Assembly: GCA_013349295.1 (NCBI GenBank)
Contig: DUZW01000003.1
Location: 86,645 to 150,644 of the forward strand
From: Deltaproteobacteria bacterium
GTDB lineage: Bacteria; Desulfobacterota; Desulfobulbia; Desulfobulbales; Desulfurivibrionaceae
Direction of reading: 5' to 3'
Length of the DNA: 64,000 nt
In this document: positions 54,262-63,439 of the stretch, piece after piece
How positions within the stretch are numbered: the first letter of the stretch is position 1
Layout of the letters: each line of letters starts with the position of its first letter
Made by a program: the position numbers and the translations under genes
Notes under the pieces: generated by a model
The model's database searches: none
What the model was told of the DNA's origin: nothing
Seen by the model: only the letters and a program-made list of their open reading frames with translations

Positions 54262-57200
54262 ATGTCAGAGAGTATCGAAACAGCGCGACACCACTTAACT
54301 CTTCCGCCGGTCTGGCGCCGCAGCCTCTGCCTTCTGGGCGTCACCCTCGCCTTGCTGCTGACCGTTTACACCCTGGCCGGTTTTTTTCTGGCCCCCTACC
54401 TCGTCACCCGATATGTTCCGCAGTATGCGGCGGAACAGTTGCATCTCCAAGTCCACCTCGGTCAGGTACGGATCAATCCATTACTCTTCACCTGCGAGGT
54501 CAAAGATCTCAGCCTGCAAATCGACGAGGAGGAACCGTTCTTCTCCGTGCACCGGATCTTTATCGACTTCGAGCCGGAAACCCTTTTCCGCCGGATCTGG
54601 ACCTTTGCCGACCTTGCCATCGAGAGCCCTAACCTGCGTCTGGTGATCGGCCCAGATGGCCGCCTCAACCTGGCGAAGCTTGCCGAAAGAGTTCCGCAAG
54701 CAGAGGCGCAGCCGAACGCTGAAAAAAAATCTCCCCCACGGCTGCTGCTGAAACATCTGGCACTCTCCGCCGGCACGGTGCAGGTGGCCGATCATTCCAA
54801 GGCACTGCCGACCGACACCACGATCGAGCCCATCAATCTTGAATTCAACAACATCTCGACCCTTCCCGAGCAGTTAAGCACCTACACGGTTTCCGCCTCC
54901 ATCCCCGACGGCGGAAACCTCGGCTGGCAAGGCGAAATGACGCTCCAACCGATCTCGGCCACCGGCTCCATCGACATCAAGGACTTCAAACCAGCCGCGA
55001 TTTGGAACCACTTCCGGGACCGCCTGAATCTGGCGGAACCCACCGGAACGGCCCAGCTGACGGCAAGCTACCATTTTTCCACCAGCAAGGGAGAGGCCGC
55101 CCTGCTGGTGAACCCCCTCAGCCTTTCGCTGCACGGCCTCTCCCTGACCGAAAAAGGCGCATCCCAGCCGCTCCTGAAACTGGGCAGCCTCACCGCCTCG
55201 GGCGGGCAGATCGACTTTGTCACACACAGGATAGTTTTTCCATCCATCATGCTCAAGGGCGGGCGGGTAGCGGCCCTGGTCGACAAGACAGGCCTTGGCA
55301 ACTGGCAACGGCTTATCAAGCAAGGAACAAAATCTCCGGCGCCAAAAAAACAGAACACACAGGCCAAACCTACCGGCAACGAAACCTTACCCTGGCAAAT
55401 TGGAGTCAAGGCCTTCTCCGCCACCGATCTTGACCTGCATTACAGCGATGCAAGCCGCGCCACCCCCATCACTCTGGACGCGGACTTGGCCATGTCGCTG
55501 GCCGAAGGCAGCCTCGACTTGGGTAGCCAGGAAGCCTCGATCAAACGAATCGCCCTGACCGGCGGGGGAATAACCCTTACCCAGACCCCGGTCGGCGCCG
55601 TTACCGCCGCAGACCACAAAAAAACACGACCCGAAACGAGACAGGAAACAACCAGGGAAGAAACCTCCGCCCGAAAACGCCCCTGGAAGTTGGCGCTCGA
55701 CCAGTTGAGCGTTTCCGGATTTCATCTTGGCTTTGCTGACCAAAAACGCAAACCGCCCCTGGCTTATGATCTGACCGACCTGCGGGCAGAGGTGACGGAT
55801 TTTTCCACCATCGGCGAAAAACCGATCGCCTTTGAGGCCCAAGCAGGAATCCGGCAAGGCGGTTCTGCCAGCTTGGCCGGAACCATGTCCCAAGCAGACG
55901 GGCAGATCGGCCAAATCGAGGCGCAGGTTGCAATCGCCCAGCTGAATCTCAAGCCACTGGAATCCCTGATCGCACAGCATGCCGCCCTGACCCTTGCTTC
56001 AGGCGACCTCACGGCAAACACGCACCTGCGCTATACCACCGGCAGTACACCCTCTTCGCTCACCGTGGAGGGCGAGGCAAAAATCGGAACACTGCTGCTC
56101 AACGAGGAGAATACCGGAGAGCGCTTTCTTGCCTGGAAGGAACTTGCCGCCAACGGGCTTGAGTTCGGACTTAACCCGGACCAGTTAGCAATCAAGGAAC
56201 TCCGGCTCCAGAACCCAGGGGCCAAAATCACCATTTTTAAAGACAAAAGCTTCAACCTGATCAAAATCCTCCGGCAAAAAGACGAGGCCGAGACAGAAAA
56301 ACCAGAGAAGCCTCTCTTCCCCGTAGATATAGAACGAGTCCGCCTGAAAAACGGGGTGGTCGATTTTGCCGACTTCAGCCTGGTTTTGCCTTTTTCTACC
56401 CGCATTACAGAGGTTAAGGGCGCAGCCAGCGGCATCTCCACAAAGCCCTCCACCCGCACCTCGCTCAAATTCGAGGGGAGGATCGGAGAGTTCGGCCAGG
56501 CCAAGGCCAATGGCAGCCTGGCCCCGGCCAATCCAAAACAGTTCACCGACATCAAAGTTAACTTCCGCAATGTCGCCATGCCCCCCCTGTCCCCATACAG
56601 TGCCACCTTTGCCGGACGAAACATCGCCTCGGGAAAGCTCAACCTCGATCTGGGCTATAACATCAAGGACAGCGAACTGCTGGGCGAGAACTCGGTTGTC
56701 CTGAAAGATTTCACCCTGGGGGAACATGTCGAAAGCCCCAGCGCCCTGGACCTGCCCTTGGACCTGGCCATTGCCCTGCTCACCGACGGCGAGGGCAAGA
56801 TCGACATCGCCGTGCCCATCCGCGGCAACATCGACCACCCGGAATTCTCTTACGGACACGTCTTCAGACAGGCACTGTTCAACCTGCTCACCAAGGTCGT
56901 AACCGCGCCGTTTCGGGCCTTGGGCGCCCTCTTCGGAAGCCATTCCGAAAACATGGATACAATCCTTTTCGAACCGGGCCGGGTAGAACTTGCTCCGCCG
57001 GAGCAGGAAAAGCTTAAAAATGTGGCCGAGGCGCTCGGCAAACGGACACAGCTCCAGCTCACCGTACATGGCGGTTTTGAGCCCGGCCTTGACGGCAAGG
57101 CGCTTAAGACCTCACAATTCCGCCGCACCCTGGTACAAAAATTCGGGGTACAACCCGGACCGCTGACCTTTGACAATGCAAAGACCCAGCGCGCCCTTGA

Positions 57201-57534
57201 AAAACTGGCCGGAGACAAGTTGGCCCCCTTTCAAACCGGGTATGAAGATCTCTCCGGCAAAAAAGTAAAACGGGTCAATCCGGCCCTGGCCCTGTTCGGA
57301 CAGGCCGGCGAGGATCGCGAGTTCTACCGCGCTTTGTTTGAATATCTGGTGGAGAGCGCACCCTTGCCCCAGGCGGAGCTAGAAAAACTGGCGGAACAGC
57401 GAGGAATGGCAATAGTTCAGGAACTCACCGGTCGGGCCGACACAGATATGAACCGGATCACCCTCGGCGCCGTCGTGCAGAGCGAAGAGCAGGACGAGGG
57501 TGTGCCTGCCAAACTGGAATTAGGGTTGCGCTGA
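54262..57534 (+). CDS. Large DUF748/AsmA-like envelope protein
   Basis: This 1090-residue protein has one N-terminal membrane helix (near residues 20-42) and a very long periplasmic part. The pattern VRINPLLFTCEVKDLSLQIDEEEPFFSVHRIFIDFEP is typical of DUF748/AsmA-family repeats, which form long beta-groove bridges moving phospholipids to the outer membrane. Around residue 890 LFGSHSENMDTILFEPGRVELAPPEQEKL resembles the OmpA-like region seen at the end of DUF748 proteins. ATG 54262 follows GGAGAA. The lipid-bridging role is inferred from relatives. Confidence 0.8.
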   Translation: MSESIETARHHLTLPPVWRRSLCLLGVTLALLLTVYTLAGFFLAPYLVTRYVPQYAAEQLHLQVHLGQVRINPLLFTCEVKDLSLQIDEEEPFFSVHRIFIDFEPETLFRRIWTFADLAIESPNLRLVIGPDGRLNLAKLAERVPQAEAQPNAEKKSPPRLLLKHLALSAGTVQVADHSKALPTDTTIEPINLEFNNISTLPEQLSTYTVSASIPDGGNLGWQGEMTLQPISATGSIDIKDFKPAAIWNHFRDRLNLAEPTGTAQLTASYHFSTSKGEAALLVNPLSLSLHGLSLTEKGASQPLLKLGSLTASGGQIDFVTHRIVFPSIMLKGGRVAALVDKTGLGNWQRLIKQGTKSPAPKKQNTQAKPTGNETLPWQIGVKAFSATDLDLHYSDASRATPITLDADLAMSLAEGSLDLGSQEASIKRIALTGGGITLTQTPVGAVTAADHKKTRPETRQETTREETSARKRPWKLALDQLSVSGFHLGFADQKRKPPLAYDLTDLRAEVTDFSTIGEKPIAFEAQAGIRQGGSASLAGTMSQADGQIGQIEAQVAIAQLNLKPLESLIAQHAALTLASGDLTANTHLRYTTGSTPSSLTVEGEAKIGTLLLNEENTGERFLAWKELAANGLEFGLNPDQLAIKELRLQNPGAKITIFKDKSFNLIKILRQKDEAETEKPEKPLFPVDIERVRLKNGVVDFADFSLVLPFSTRITEVKGAASGISTKPSTRTSLKFEGRIGEFGQAKANGSLAPANPKQFTDIKVNFRNVAMPPLSPYSATFAGRNIASGKLNLDLGYNIKDSELLGENSVVLKDFTLGEHVESPSALDLPLDLAIALLTDGEGKIDIAVPIRGNIDHPEFSYGHVFRQALFNLLTKVVTAPFRALGALFGSHSENMDTILFEPGRVELAPPEQEKLKNVAEALGKRTQLQLTVHGGFEPGLDGKALKTSQFRRTLVQKFGVQPGPLTFDNAKTQRALEKLAGDKLAPFQTGYEDLSGKKVKRVNPALALFGQAGEDREFYRALFEYLVESAPLPQAELEKLAEQRGMAIVQELTGRADTDMNRITLGAVVQSEEQDEGVPAKLELGLR

Positions 57535-57625
57535 ACAACTCGCAGGCTTGACTGGAACAGGAAAAATCTTGGCAGAATCACTCGACGAAGAGCAGTGGTT
57601 CTCTGGCACGGAAATTTTGCTTTGC

Positions 57626-57871
57626 TCAATTACATCTCTCCCCTCCAAACATCGCCTCCGGCTCAATCCCTTCCCCTTGCCTTACAAAACACACACTGCA
57701 GATGGCGGCAATCACGAAAAATGCCCCCAAAAGAAGAAACAAAGCAAAAGTTGCAATTCCCCACAAAACCTCACTGATCCGCCTACAGGAAACCCCTGGG
57801 TAAAACGCTTTTTTTACTTCGTCCACGCCAACGACACCGATTTTATCCAGATACTGCCTGCCGATGACCAT
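57626..57871 (-). CDS. Possible small single-helix membrane protein
   Basis: An 81-codon frame starts at ATG 57871 with AGGGGAG about six bases upstream, a strong ribosome binding site. It encodes a polar N-terminus (MVIGRQYLDKIGVVGVDEVK), one clear membrane helix (LWGIATFALFLLLGAFFVIAA) and a short polar tail. An in-frame extension to 58024 has no ribosome binding site. It follows the Nuo operon on the same strand by 300 bases. Family unknown. Confidence 0.45.
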   Translation of the reverse strand: MVIGRQYLDKIGVVGVDEVKKAFYPGVSCRRISEVLWGIATFALFLLLGAFFVIAAICSVCFVRQGEGIEPEAMFGGERCN

Positions 57872-58171
57872 TGTCACTCCCCTTGCAAAAAACCTGCGGT
57901 CTTCCCAGGGGAGCAGAGGTTGACAAAGCCGCAGCCGCCCCGACAAGGGAAGAATGCTGCCGATACTGAAGGGGATCACTGGGGCGCGGACTTTGGCGCC
58001 AATCATAAAAGACGCGCTCATCAAAAAGATATTTTCACAAGATACTCCCCTCCCAGAACCACTTCAAAAGACGGATGGACAAAGAAATTTCCGGCGGCAG
58101 GATCAGTCCGCTCGACATGAACACCTCTGGCATGCTGACACCAATTCATCACGGTGACACCGCAACGAGAG
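57872..58171. other. Intergenic region downstream of nuoN
   Basis: This 300-base gap lies between nuoN and the small membrane-protein gene. I see no RNA gene, clear terminator or repeat in it. An open frame continues through it from the small gene but looks non-coding. Confidence 0.5.
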
Positions 58172-59590
58172 CTATCCCAATATCTTTTGAATAGCGGTGC
58201 TGACCGAGGGCAGCAATCCGAGAAAAATCATGGCTCCGGTCAGGGGGATGAGGCTGGCCCGCTGGATGGAACTCATTACAAGCGTTGGCAAGGGGGAAGC
58301 CGGCTTTGTGATATACGCTTCCTTGATAATGAGCAAGTAGTAGTAGAGCGACACGGTGGAGTTGAGGGCGGCGAAGAGAACCATCCCGTAAAACCCCGAC
58401 TGGGCGGCCGTGGCAAAAAGCATGAATTTGCCGGTGAAGCCGGCCAGGGGTGGAATGCCGGCCAAGGAGAACATAGCCAGCATGAGGACGGCGGCAAGCC
58501 CCGGATTTTGTCGGCCGAGCCCCTGCAGTGTCTCGAGTTCCTCGCTCCGGCTTTTGCCGATGACCGCGATGATAAAGAAGGTGGCATAGTTGGCTGCGGC
58601 ATAGACCAGCAGGTAGTAGAAAATGCTCGTCTGGGCCATGGCGCCTTGGCCGGCAAAGGCGAGCACGATGTAGCCCGCCTGGGCAATGGAGGAATAGGCC
58701 ATGAAACGGAGGAGATTCCGTTGCTTGAGCGCCCCGAGGTTGCCCACCGTCATGGTGATGGCGGCCAGCAACAAAAAGGCGGGCTGAAGTTGATCATGGA
58801 GCGGGGCCAGGGGGCCATTGACCAGCACCGCCAGAAAAGCGATGGCCGTGGCCTTGGATGAGACGGAGAGAAAAGCGGTAACCGGCGCCGGTGCGCCCTC
58901 GTAAACATCCGGCGCCCACATGTGGAAAGGAAAGAGGGTCAGTTTGAAGCCAGCGGCAGCCAAAAGAAGAATCACGCCAAGCAGCAGAAGCGGAGAGGTC
59001 GGATACTGGGTGGCGTAGGCCAGCACTGCCTCGAAACGGAGACTGCCGGCGCAGCCGTAGAGGAATGAATAACCAAAGACAGCCACTGCCGTGGAAAGGC
59101 TGCCCATGATGATATACTTGGTCGAGGCCTCGGAGGCCAGCGGACAGCCCTTGCGGAAAGCGCACAGCGCGTAAAGGGGGATGGTGGCGAGCTCCATGCC
59201 GAGCAGGAGGGTCAACAGATCGGTGGCAGAGACCACCGTGAACATGCCGAAGGTGGCGAGCAGAATGATGGCGCAGAATTCCCCCTGGTAGGCCAGCGGC
59301 TGCCGACCGTTGCCGGACTGGAAGTAGGAACCTGAAAGCAGGATGGTGAAGGCGGCGGAGAGGACGAAGAGTTGCTTGTACATCAAACCGCGGCCGTTCA
59401 CTTCATACCCGCCCCAGAATATGGCGTGCTGGTCGTATGGCAGAAAAAGCAGGACGAAAAAAACCAGCAGGGCTCCGGCCCAGGCGAGATGGAAAGGCGC
59501 CTTGCTGCTGCGAGGCATGAAGAGATCTAGCCCCAGGGTCGCGAAGGCGGAGAAAACCAACAAAAGATCGGGGAGCAGCAGGGTCTTCAT
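58172..59590 (-). CDS. nuoN: NADH-quinone oxidoreductase subunit N
   Basis: NuoN is an antiporter-like proton-channel subunit of Complex I. It has 472 residues and about 14 helices. Visible features include MELATIPLYALCAF (conserved Glu in TM5) and FKLTLFPFHMWAPDVYEGAPAPVTAFL (conserved Lys and broken helix). It overlaps nuoM by ATGA and is the last gene of the cluster. Confidence 0.94.
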   Translation of the reverse strand: MKTLLLPDLLLVFSAFATLGLDLFMPRSSKAPFHLAWAGALLVFFVLLFLPYDQHAIFWGGYEVNGRGLMYKQLFVLSAAFTILLSGSYFQSGNGRQPLAYQGEFCAIILLATFGMFTVVSATDLLTLLLGMELATIPLYALCAFRKGCPLASEASTKYIIMGSLSTAVAVFGYSFLYGCAGSLRFEAVLAYATQYPTSPLLLLGVILLLAAAGFKLTLFPFHMWAPDVYEGAPAPVTAFLSVSSKATAIAFLAVLVNGPLAPLHDQLQPAFLLLAAITMTVGNLGALKQRNLLRFMAYSSIAQAGYIVLAFAGQGAMAQTSIFYYLLVYAAANYATFFIIAVIGKSRSEELETLQGLGRQNPGLAAVLMLAMFSLAGIPPLAGFTGKFMLFATAAQSGFYGMVLFAALNSTVSLYYYLLIIKEAYITKPASPLPTLVMSSIQRASLIPLTGAMIFLGLLPSVSTAIQKILG

Positions 59591-61101
59591 TGTTGCACCA
59601 CCTTATGAAAGATAGGGTCAATGGCGCCGTTGACCAGATTGATGATCCACCCCGGCAGGAGCCCCATGCCGAAGAGGGTAAAGAGCAGGATGACCACGGG
59701 CAGTTTTTCCATGAAACTGGCGTCGGTCAGATGTTTGAACTGCTCCCGCAACGGCCCGTTGACCACGGTGTTGGCGGTGCGCAGGACATAGACCGCGGTG
59801 ACGACGATGGAAAGCACGGCCAGCACCGTGCAGACGCGGTTCAAGGGCGCGGGGTTGGCAAAAGCGCCGATAAAGACCGTGGCTTCCGCGACAAAGCCGG
59901 AAAGACTGGGCAGCCCCAAGCCTGCCAAACCGGCAATCACGAAGGCAACCGACAAAAACGGCATCACCCGCATGAGACCGCCCATCTTTTCGATTTCCCT
60001 GGTGTGGGTGCGGCCGTATATCATGCCGATCAGGCAAAAGAAGAGAGCTGTCATCAGTCCGTGGGACAGCATTTGCAATACCGCGCCCTTCATTCCGGCA
60101 TAGGTCATGGCGGTGAGACCAAAGAGGACCAGGCCGCAGTGGGAAACCGAAGAGTAGGCGGTGATGTATTTGAGATCGGTCTGACGAATGGCGCCAAAGG
60201 CGCCGTACACCACATTGATGGTGACCAGCACCAGAAAAAGCGGCATCCAGATTTCAGCCCCCTGGGGCAGGAGATACATGGCCACCCGCAGGCACCCGTA
60301 TCCTCCCAGTTTCATCAGCACCCCGGCATGGAGCATGGAAACGGCGGTGGGTGCCGAGGCATGCCCGTCGGGTGACCAGGTATGGAAAGGGAAAAGCGCG
60401 CCCAGCACCCCGAAGCCTGCGAAAATAAGCGGAAAGGCCCACAGCTGAAAGGAGGGTGCGAAATTCACCTGGGCCAGTTTCATGAGATCAAAGCTGGCAA
60501 TACCCGACTCGAAATAGAGCCCCAGGATGCCGGCCAGGATGAAGGCCGACCCGGCCACCAGCATCAGGGTGAGCTTCATGGCCGCGTATTCCTTGCGGCC
60601 AGTGCCCCAGAGGCCGATCAGCAGATACATGGGGAGCACCGCTATTTCGTAGAACAGAAAGAAGGTGAAGAGGTCAAAGGAGATGAAGACCCCGTAGACT
60701 CCGGCAACCAGGGTGTTGAGCAGCGCGAAGAATTCCTTGGCCTGATCGGTCACCTGCCAGCTTGCCAGGATGCCGGTAACGATGACGGTGCCGGTAAGCA
60801 GAATCATCAGCACGGAAATGGCATCGACCCCGATGTTGTATTCGATGTTCAGGAGTTCGAACCATGGCAGTTTCATGGCGAAATGCAGCACCGTGGCACC
60901 GGTGCCGGCACCGGTGCCGATGCTGCCGGCGCTCTCGATGAAACGCACCGTCAGCCAGATAATGAGGCCAAGATTGACGGTGTTGCCGAGGAGCGAAATC
61001 TTCTTGATCAGGCCGTGATTATGGCGATCCACCGGCAGAGAGGCCAGGACGGTGAGAAAGGGAATGAGCCAGATGGCGGTGAGCAGTGTCGGACCGTTCA
61101 T
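59587..61101 (-). CDS. nuoM: NADH-quinone oxidoreductase subunit M
   Basis: NuoM has 504 residues and 14 helices. Conserved parts are FFLFYEIAVLPMYLLIGLWG (TM5 Glu), AFPLIFAGFGVLGALFPFHTWSPDGHASAPTAVSMLHAGVLMKLGGYG (TM7-8, split here for reading) and LVLFGLTAMTYAGMKGAVLQMLSHG. It follows nuoL after about 70 bases with a GAGGA ribosome binding site, and overlaps nuoN. Confidence 0.94.
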   Translation of the reverse strand: MNGPTLLTAIWLIPFLTVLASLPVDRHNHGLIKKISLLGNTVNLGLIIWLTVRFIESAGSIGTGAGTGATVLHFAMKLPWFELLNIEYNIGVDAISVLMILLTGTVIVTGILASWQVTDQAKEFFALLNTLVAGVYGVFISFDLFTFFLFYEIAVLPMYLLIGLWGTGRKEYAAMKLTLMLVAGSAFILAGILGLYFESGIASFDLMKLAQVNFAPSFQLWAFPLIFAGFGVLGALFPFHTWSPDGHASAPTAVSMLHAGVLMKLGGYGCLRVAMYLLPQGAEIWMPLFLVLVTINVVYGAFGAIRQTDLKYITAYSSVSHCGLVLFGLTAMTYAGMKGAVLQMLSHGLMTALFFCLIGMIYGRTHTREIEKMGGLMRVMPFLSVAFVIAGLAGLGLPSLSGFVAEATVFIGAFANPAPLNRVCTVLAVLSIVVTAVYVLRTANTVVNGPLREQFKHLTDASFMEKLPVVILLFTLFGMGLLPGWIINLVNGAIDPIFHKVVQQ

Positions 61102-61170
61102 GCGCGAAATCCTCGGTTATACCCACAGGGCATAAGTTTCGTTAGAGCAGGCAAGCTGCTCAACTCAGCT

Positions 61171-63138
61171 TTAAAAGGGAAGGTTGCCGAAAAGAAACAG
61201 CAGGACGATCCCCAGGATGGACATCCCCAGATATAAGGTAAGCAAACCGTTTTGCGCCAGACGTACGCCGTTGCCGCCGCGCTGGAGGAGCCAGCCGACG
61301 GCGTCCATGGCGCCATCCACGACGCGGCGGTCAAACCACTTGATCGGTGCGGCCACCCCGTCGAAAATAAGCCGGCGGGTGATGAAGAGATATGCCTCGT
61401 CGATGTAGAATTTGTTGCTGACAAGTGTGTAAAGAAACCCCATCCGCTCCTGTGAGACAGCAACCAGAGCCCGGCTGCCGCGGCCGTACAGGAACCAGGC
61501 GAGCAGCAGGCCGGCAAGTCCGGCAAAGCTGGCAGCCACAGGCAGCCAATCTGCATGGGGGAGAATGCCGGCGCTGGGGACGGAGGAGAGAGGCGGGATG
61601 ACATGGGTCACAAAAAAGTGTTCGGCCATGATCCCGGCGAGTGCCGACGGCACCGCCAGAATCATGATCGGCAGAGTCATGACCGGATCTTCATGCAGGG
61701 GGGCATGCGTTTCCTGCCGTGATTCGCCGTGAAAGATCAGAAAGAAGAAACGGAACATATAGAGGGCGGTCAGTCCGCCCACCAGCAGCCCCACCCCGAA
61801 GGTGAGATAATGTCCGGATTGCCAGGCCCCAAGGAGGATGGCATCCTTGGACCAGAAGCCGGCAAAAGGATAGACCCCGCTGATGGCCAGACAGGCGATC
61901 AGCATCGACCAGTAGGTTTTCGGCAGTTGTTTGCGCAGGCCGCCCATATGAGCAAGGTCGTTGTTGTGCACGGCGTGGATAACCACACCCGCCCCGAGAA
62001 AGAGGAGGCACTTGAAAAAAGCATGGGTGAAAATGTGGAAGATGGAGGCGCTGTAAGCCAAGGAGTTGATGCCCCCATCTCCCCCCGAGATTTTGGCCGC
62101 TCCGAGACTGAACATCATATAGCCCAGCTGCGAGAGGGTGGAAAAAGCGAGAATCCGTTTGATGTCGAACTGGGTAATGGCGATCACCGCGGCAAACAGA
62201 GCGGTGAAGGCGCCCACCACCCGGACGACCTCCATGGTGAGATCTGCAGCGGCAAAGAGGGGGAACATGCGGGCGGTGAGAAAGACGCCCGCCACGACCA
62301 TGGTGGCGGAATGGATGATGGAGGAGACCGGCGTTGGTCCCTCCATGGCGTCGGGGAGCCAGACGTGGAGGGGAAACATGGCGGATTTTCCCCAGCCGCC
62401 GACAAAGATCAGCAATGTCGCCACCGTGAGGACCGGAAGCCCCGGCCCCCACGGCAGGGTTTGCTGCGCGAGAACCTTGGCTGTGGCCGGGTCGTTGAGC
62501 ACCGTGAAATCGAAACTGCCGGCGTAGTAGCTCGCCATGATGATCCCCAGCAGAAAAAAGGCATCGGCAAACCGGGTGACGATGAAGGCCTTCTTGCTGG
62601 CCGCCACGGCCGAGGGTTTCTGGTACCAGAAACCGATCAGCGAGTATGAGGAGACGCCGACGAGTTCCCAGAACACGAACATCTGGAAGATGTTGCTCGA
62701 AAGGATCAGCCCGAGCATGGAAAAAACAAAGAGGGAGAGGAGGGCGAAGAAACGGCCGTATCCCTCGTCGCCCTTCATATATCCCATGGAATAAAAGGTG
62801 ACCAGCAGGGCAATGGTCGTTACCACCACCATCATGACCACGGAGATGGGATCGAGATAGATGCCAAGGCGGGCGGTCAGCGAAGGCGTGAAGTTGAGCC
62901 ACTCGACATTCAGCGCCACCAGGGCAGAGGCGCCACCCGTGGCCAGGGGTTCGAATACGTGGCCAAAGGAGGCCAGCGCCACGGTGAGAGCCACCGCAAG
63001 GTTGACTGCGGCCAAGGCCACCGCCAGCCACGCCGCGGCGCTGGGATTGCTCCGCCCCAGCCAGAGGCCGATGACGACAAAAGAGGTCAGCGGCAGGAGC
63101 AGCACCAGATAGCTGTGAGCAAGGAATATTTCAGCCAT
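61171..63138 (-). CDS. nuoL: NADH-quinone oxidoreductase subunit L
   Basis: NuoL is the distal antiporter-like subunit with the long amphipathic lateral helix. It has 655 residues and about 16 helices. Signatures are FWELVGVSSYSLIGFWYQKPSA (TM5 Glu), GGWGKSAMFPLHVWLPDAMEGPTPVSSII (TM7-8) and AFFKCLLFLGAGVVIHAVH. The start overlaps the nuoK stop by eight bases. Confidence 0.95.
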   Translation of the reverse strand: MAEIFLAHSYLVLLLPLTSFVVIGLWLGRSNPSAAAWLAVALAAVNLAVALTVALASFGHVFEPLATGGASALVALNVEWLNFTPSLTARLGIYLDPISVVMMVVVTTIALLVTFYSMGYMKGDEGYGRFFALLSLFVFSMLGLILSSNIFQMFVFWELVGVSSYSLIGFWYQKPSAVAASKKAFIVTRFADAFFLLGIIMASYYAGSFDFTVLNDPATAKVLAQQTLPWGPGLPVLTVATLLIFVGGWGKSAMFPLHVWLPDAMEGPTPVSSIIHSATMVVAGVFLTARMFPLFAAADLTMEVVRVVGAFTALFAAVIAITQFDIKRILAFSTLSQLGYMMFSLGAAKISGGDGGINSLAYSASIFHIFTHAFFKCLLFLGAGVVIHAVHNNDLAHMGGLRKQLPKTYWSMLIACLAISGVYPFAGFWSKDAILLGAWQSGHYLTFGVGLLVGGLTALYMFRFFFLIFHGESRQETHAPLHEDPVMTLPIMILAVPSALAGIMAEHFFVTHVIPPLSSVPSAGILPHADWLPVAASFAGLAGLLLAWFLYGRGSRALVAVSQERMGFLYTLVSNKFYIDEAYLFITRRLIFDGVAAPIKWFDRRVVDGAMDAVGWLLQRGGNGVRLAQNGLLTLYLGMSILGIVLLFLFGNLPF

Positions 63139-63439
63139 TGAGCCTCCTCAGTTGCTGGATGTCCAGCTTGCTGTTCTTCTGGCGGTGCATGGCGATGATG
63201 ATGGCCAGGGCGAGCGCCATCTCGGCCGCCGAGATGGCCATGACGAAGATCGGGAAAATAGCGCCGGCCGTCGGGTCGGCGGCGCGAAAATGGGCAAAGG
63301 CGATGAAATTGATGTTGGCGCCGTTCAGGATGATCTCGATGGACAGCAGAATGCCGATCAACTGGCGGCGGGTCAGCACGCCGTAGATGCCGATACAGAA
63401 AAGGATGCTGGAGAGCAGCAGGGAGTTTGCCAGGGTCAT
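63131..63439 (-). CDS. nuoK: NADH-quinone oxidoreductase subunit K
   Basis: NuoK is a three-helix subunit of 102 residues. It contains the conserved membrane glutamates in SIEIILNGANINFIAFA (TM2) and in SAAEMALALAIIIAM (TM3). It overlaps nuoJ by ATGA and nuoL by eight bases. Confidence 0.96.
   Translation of the reverse strand: MTLANSLLLSSILFCIGIYGVLTRRQLIGILLSIEIILNGANINFIAFAHFRAADPTAGAIFPIFVMAISAAEMALALAIIIAMHRQKNSKLDIQQLRRLNG

Noticed and set aside
61691..63031. 446-codon alternative frame on the nuoL strand
   Set aside because: It lies wholly inside nuoL in another frame and is extremely rich in Arg, Gly, His and Pro, the usual result of reading high-GC coding DNA out of frame.
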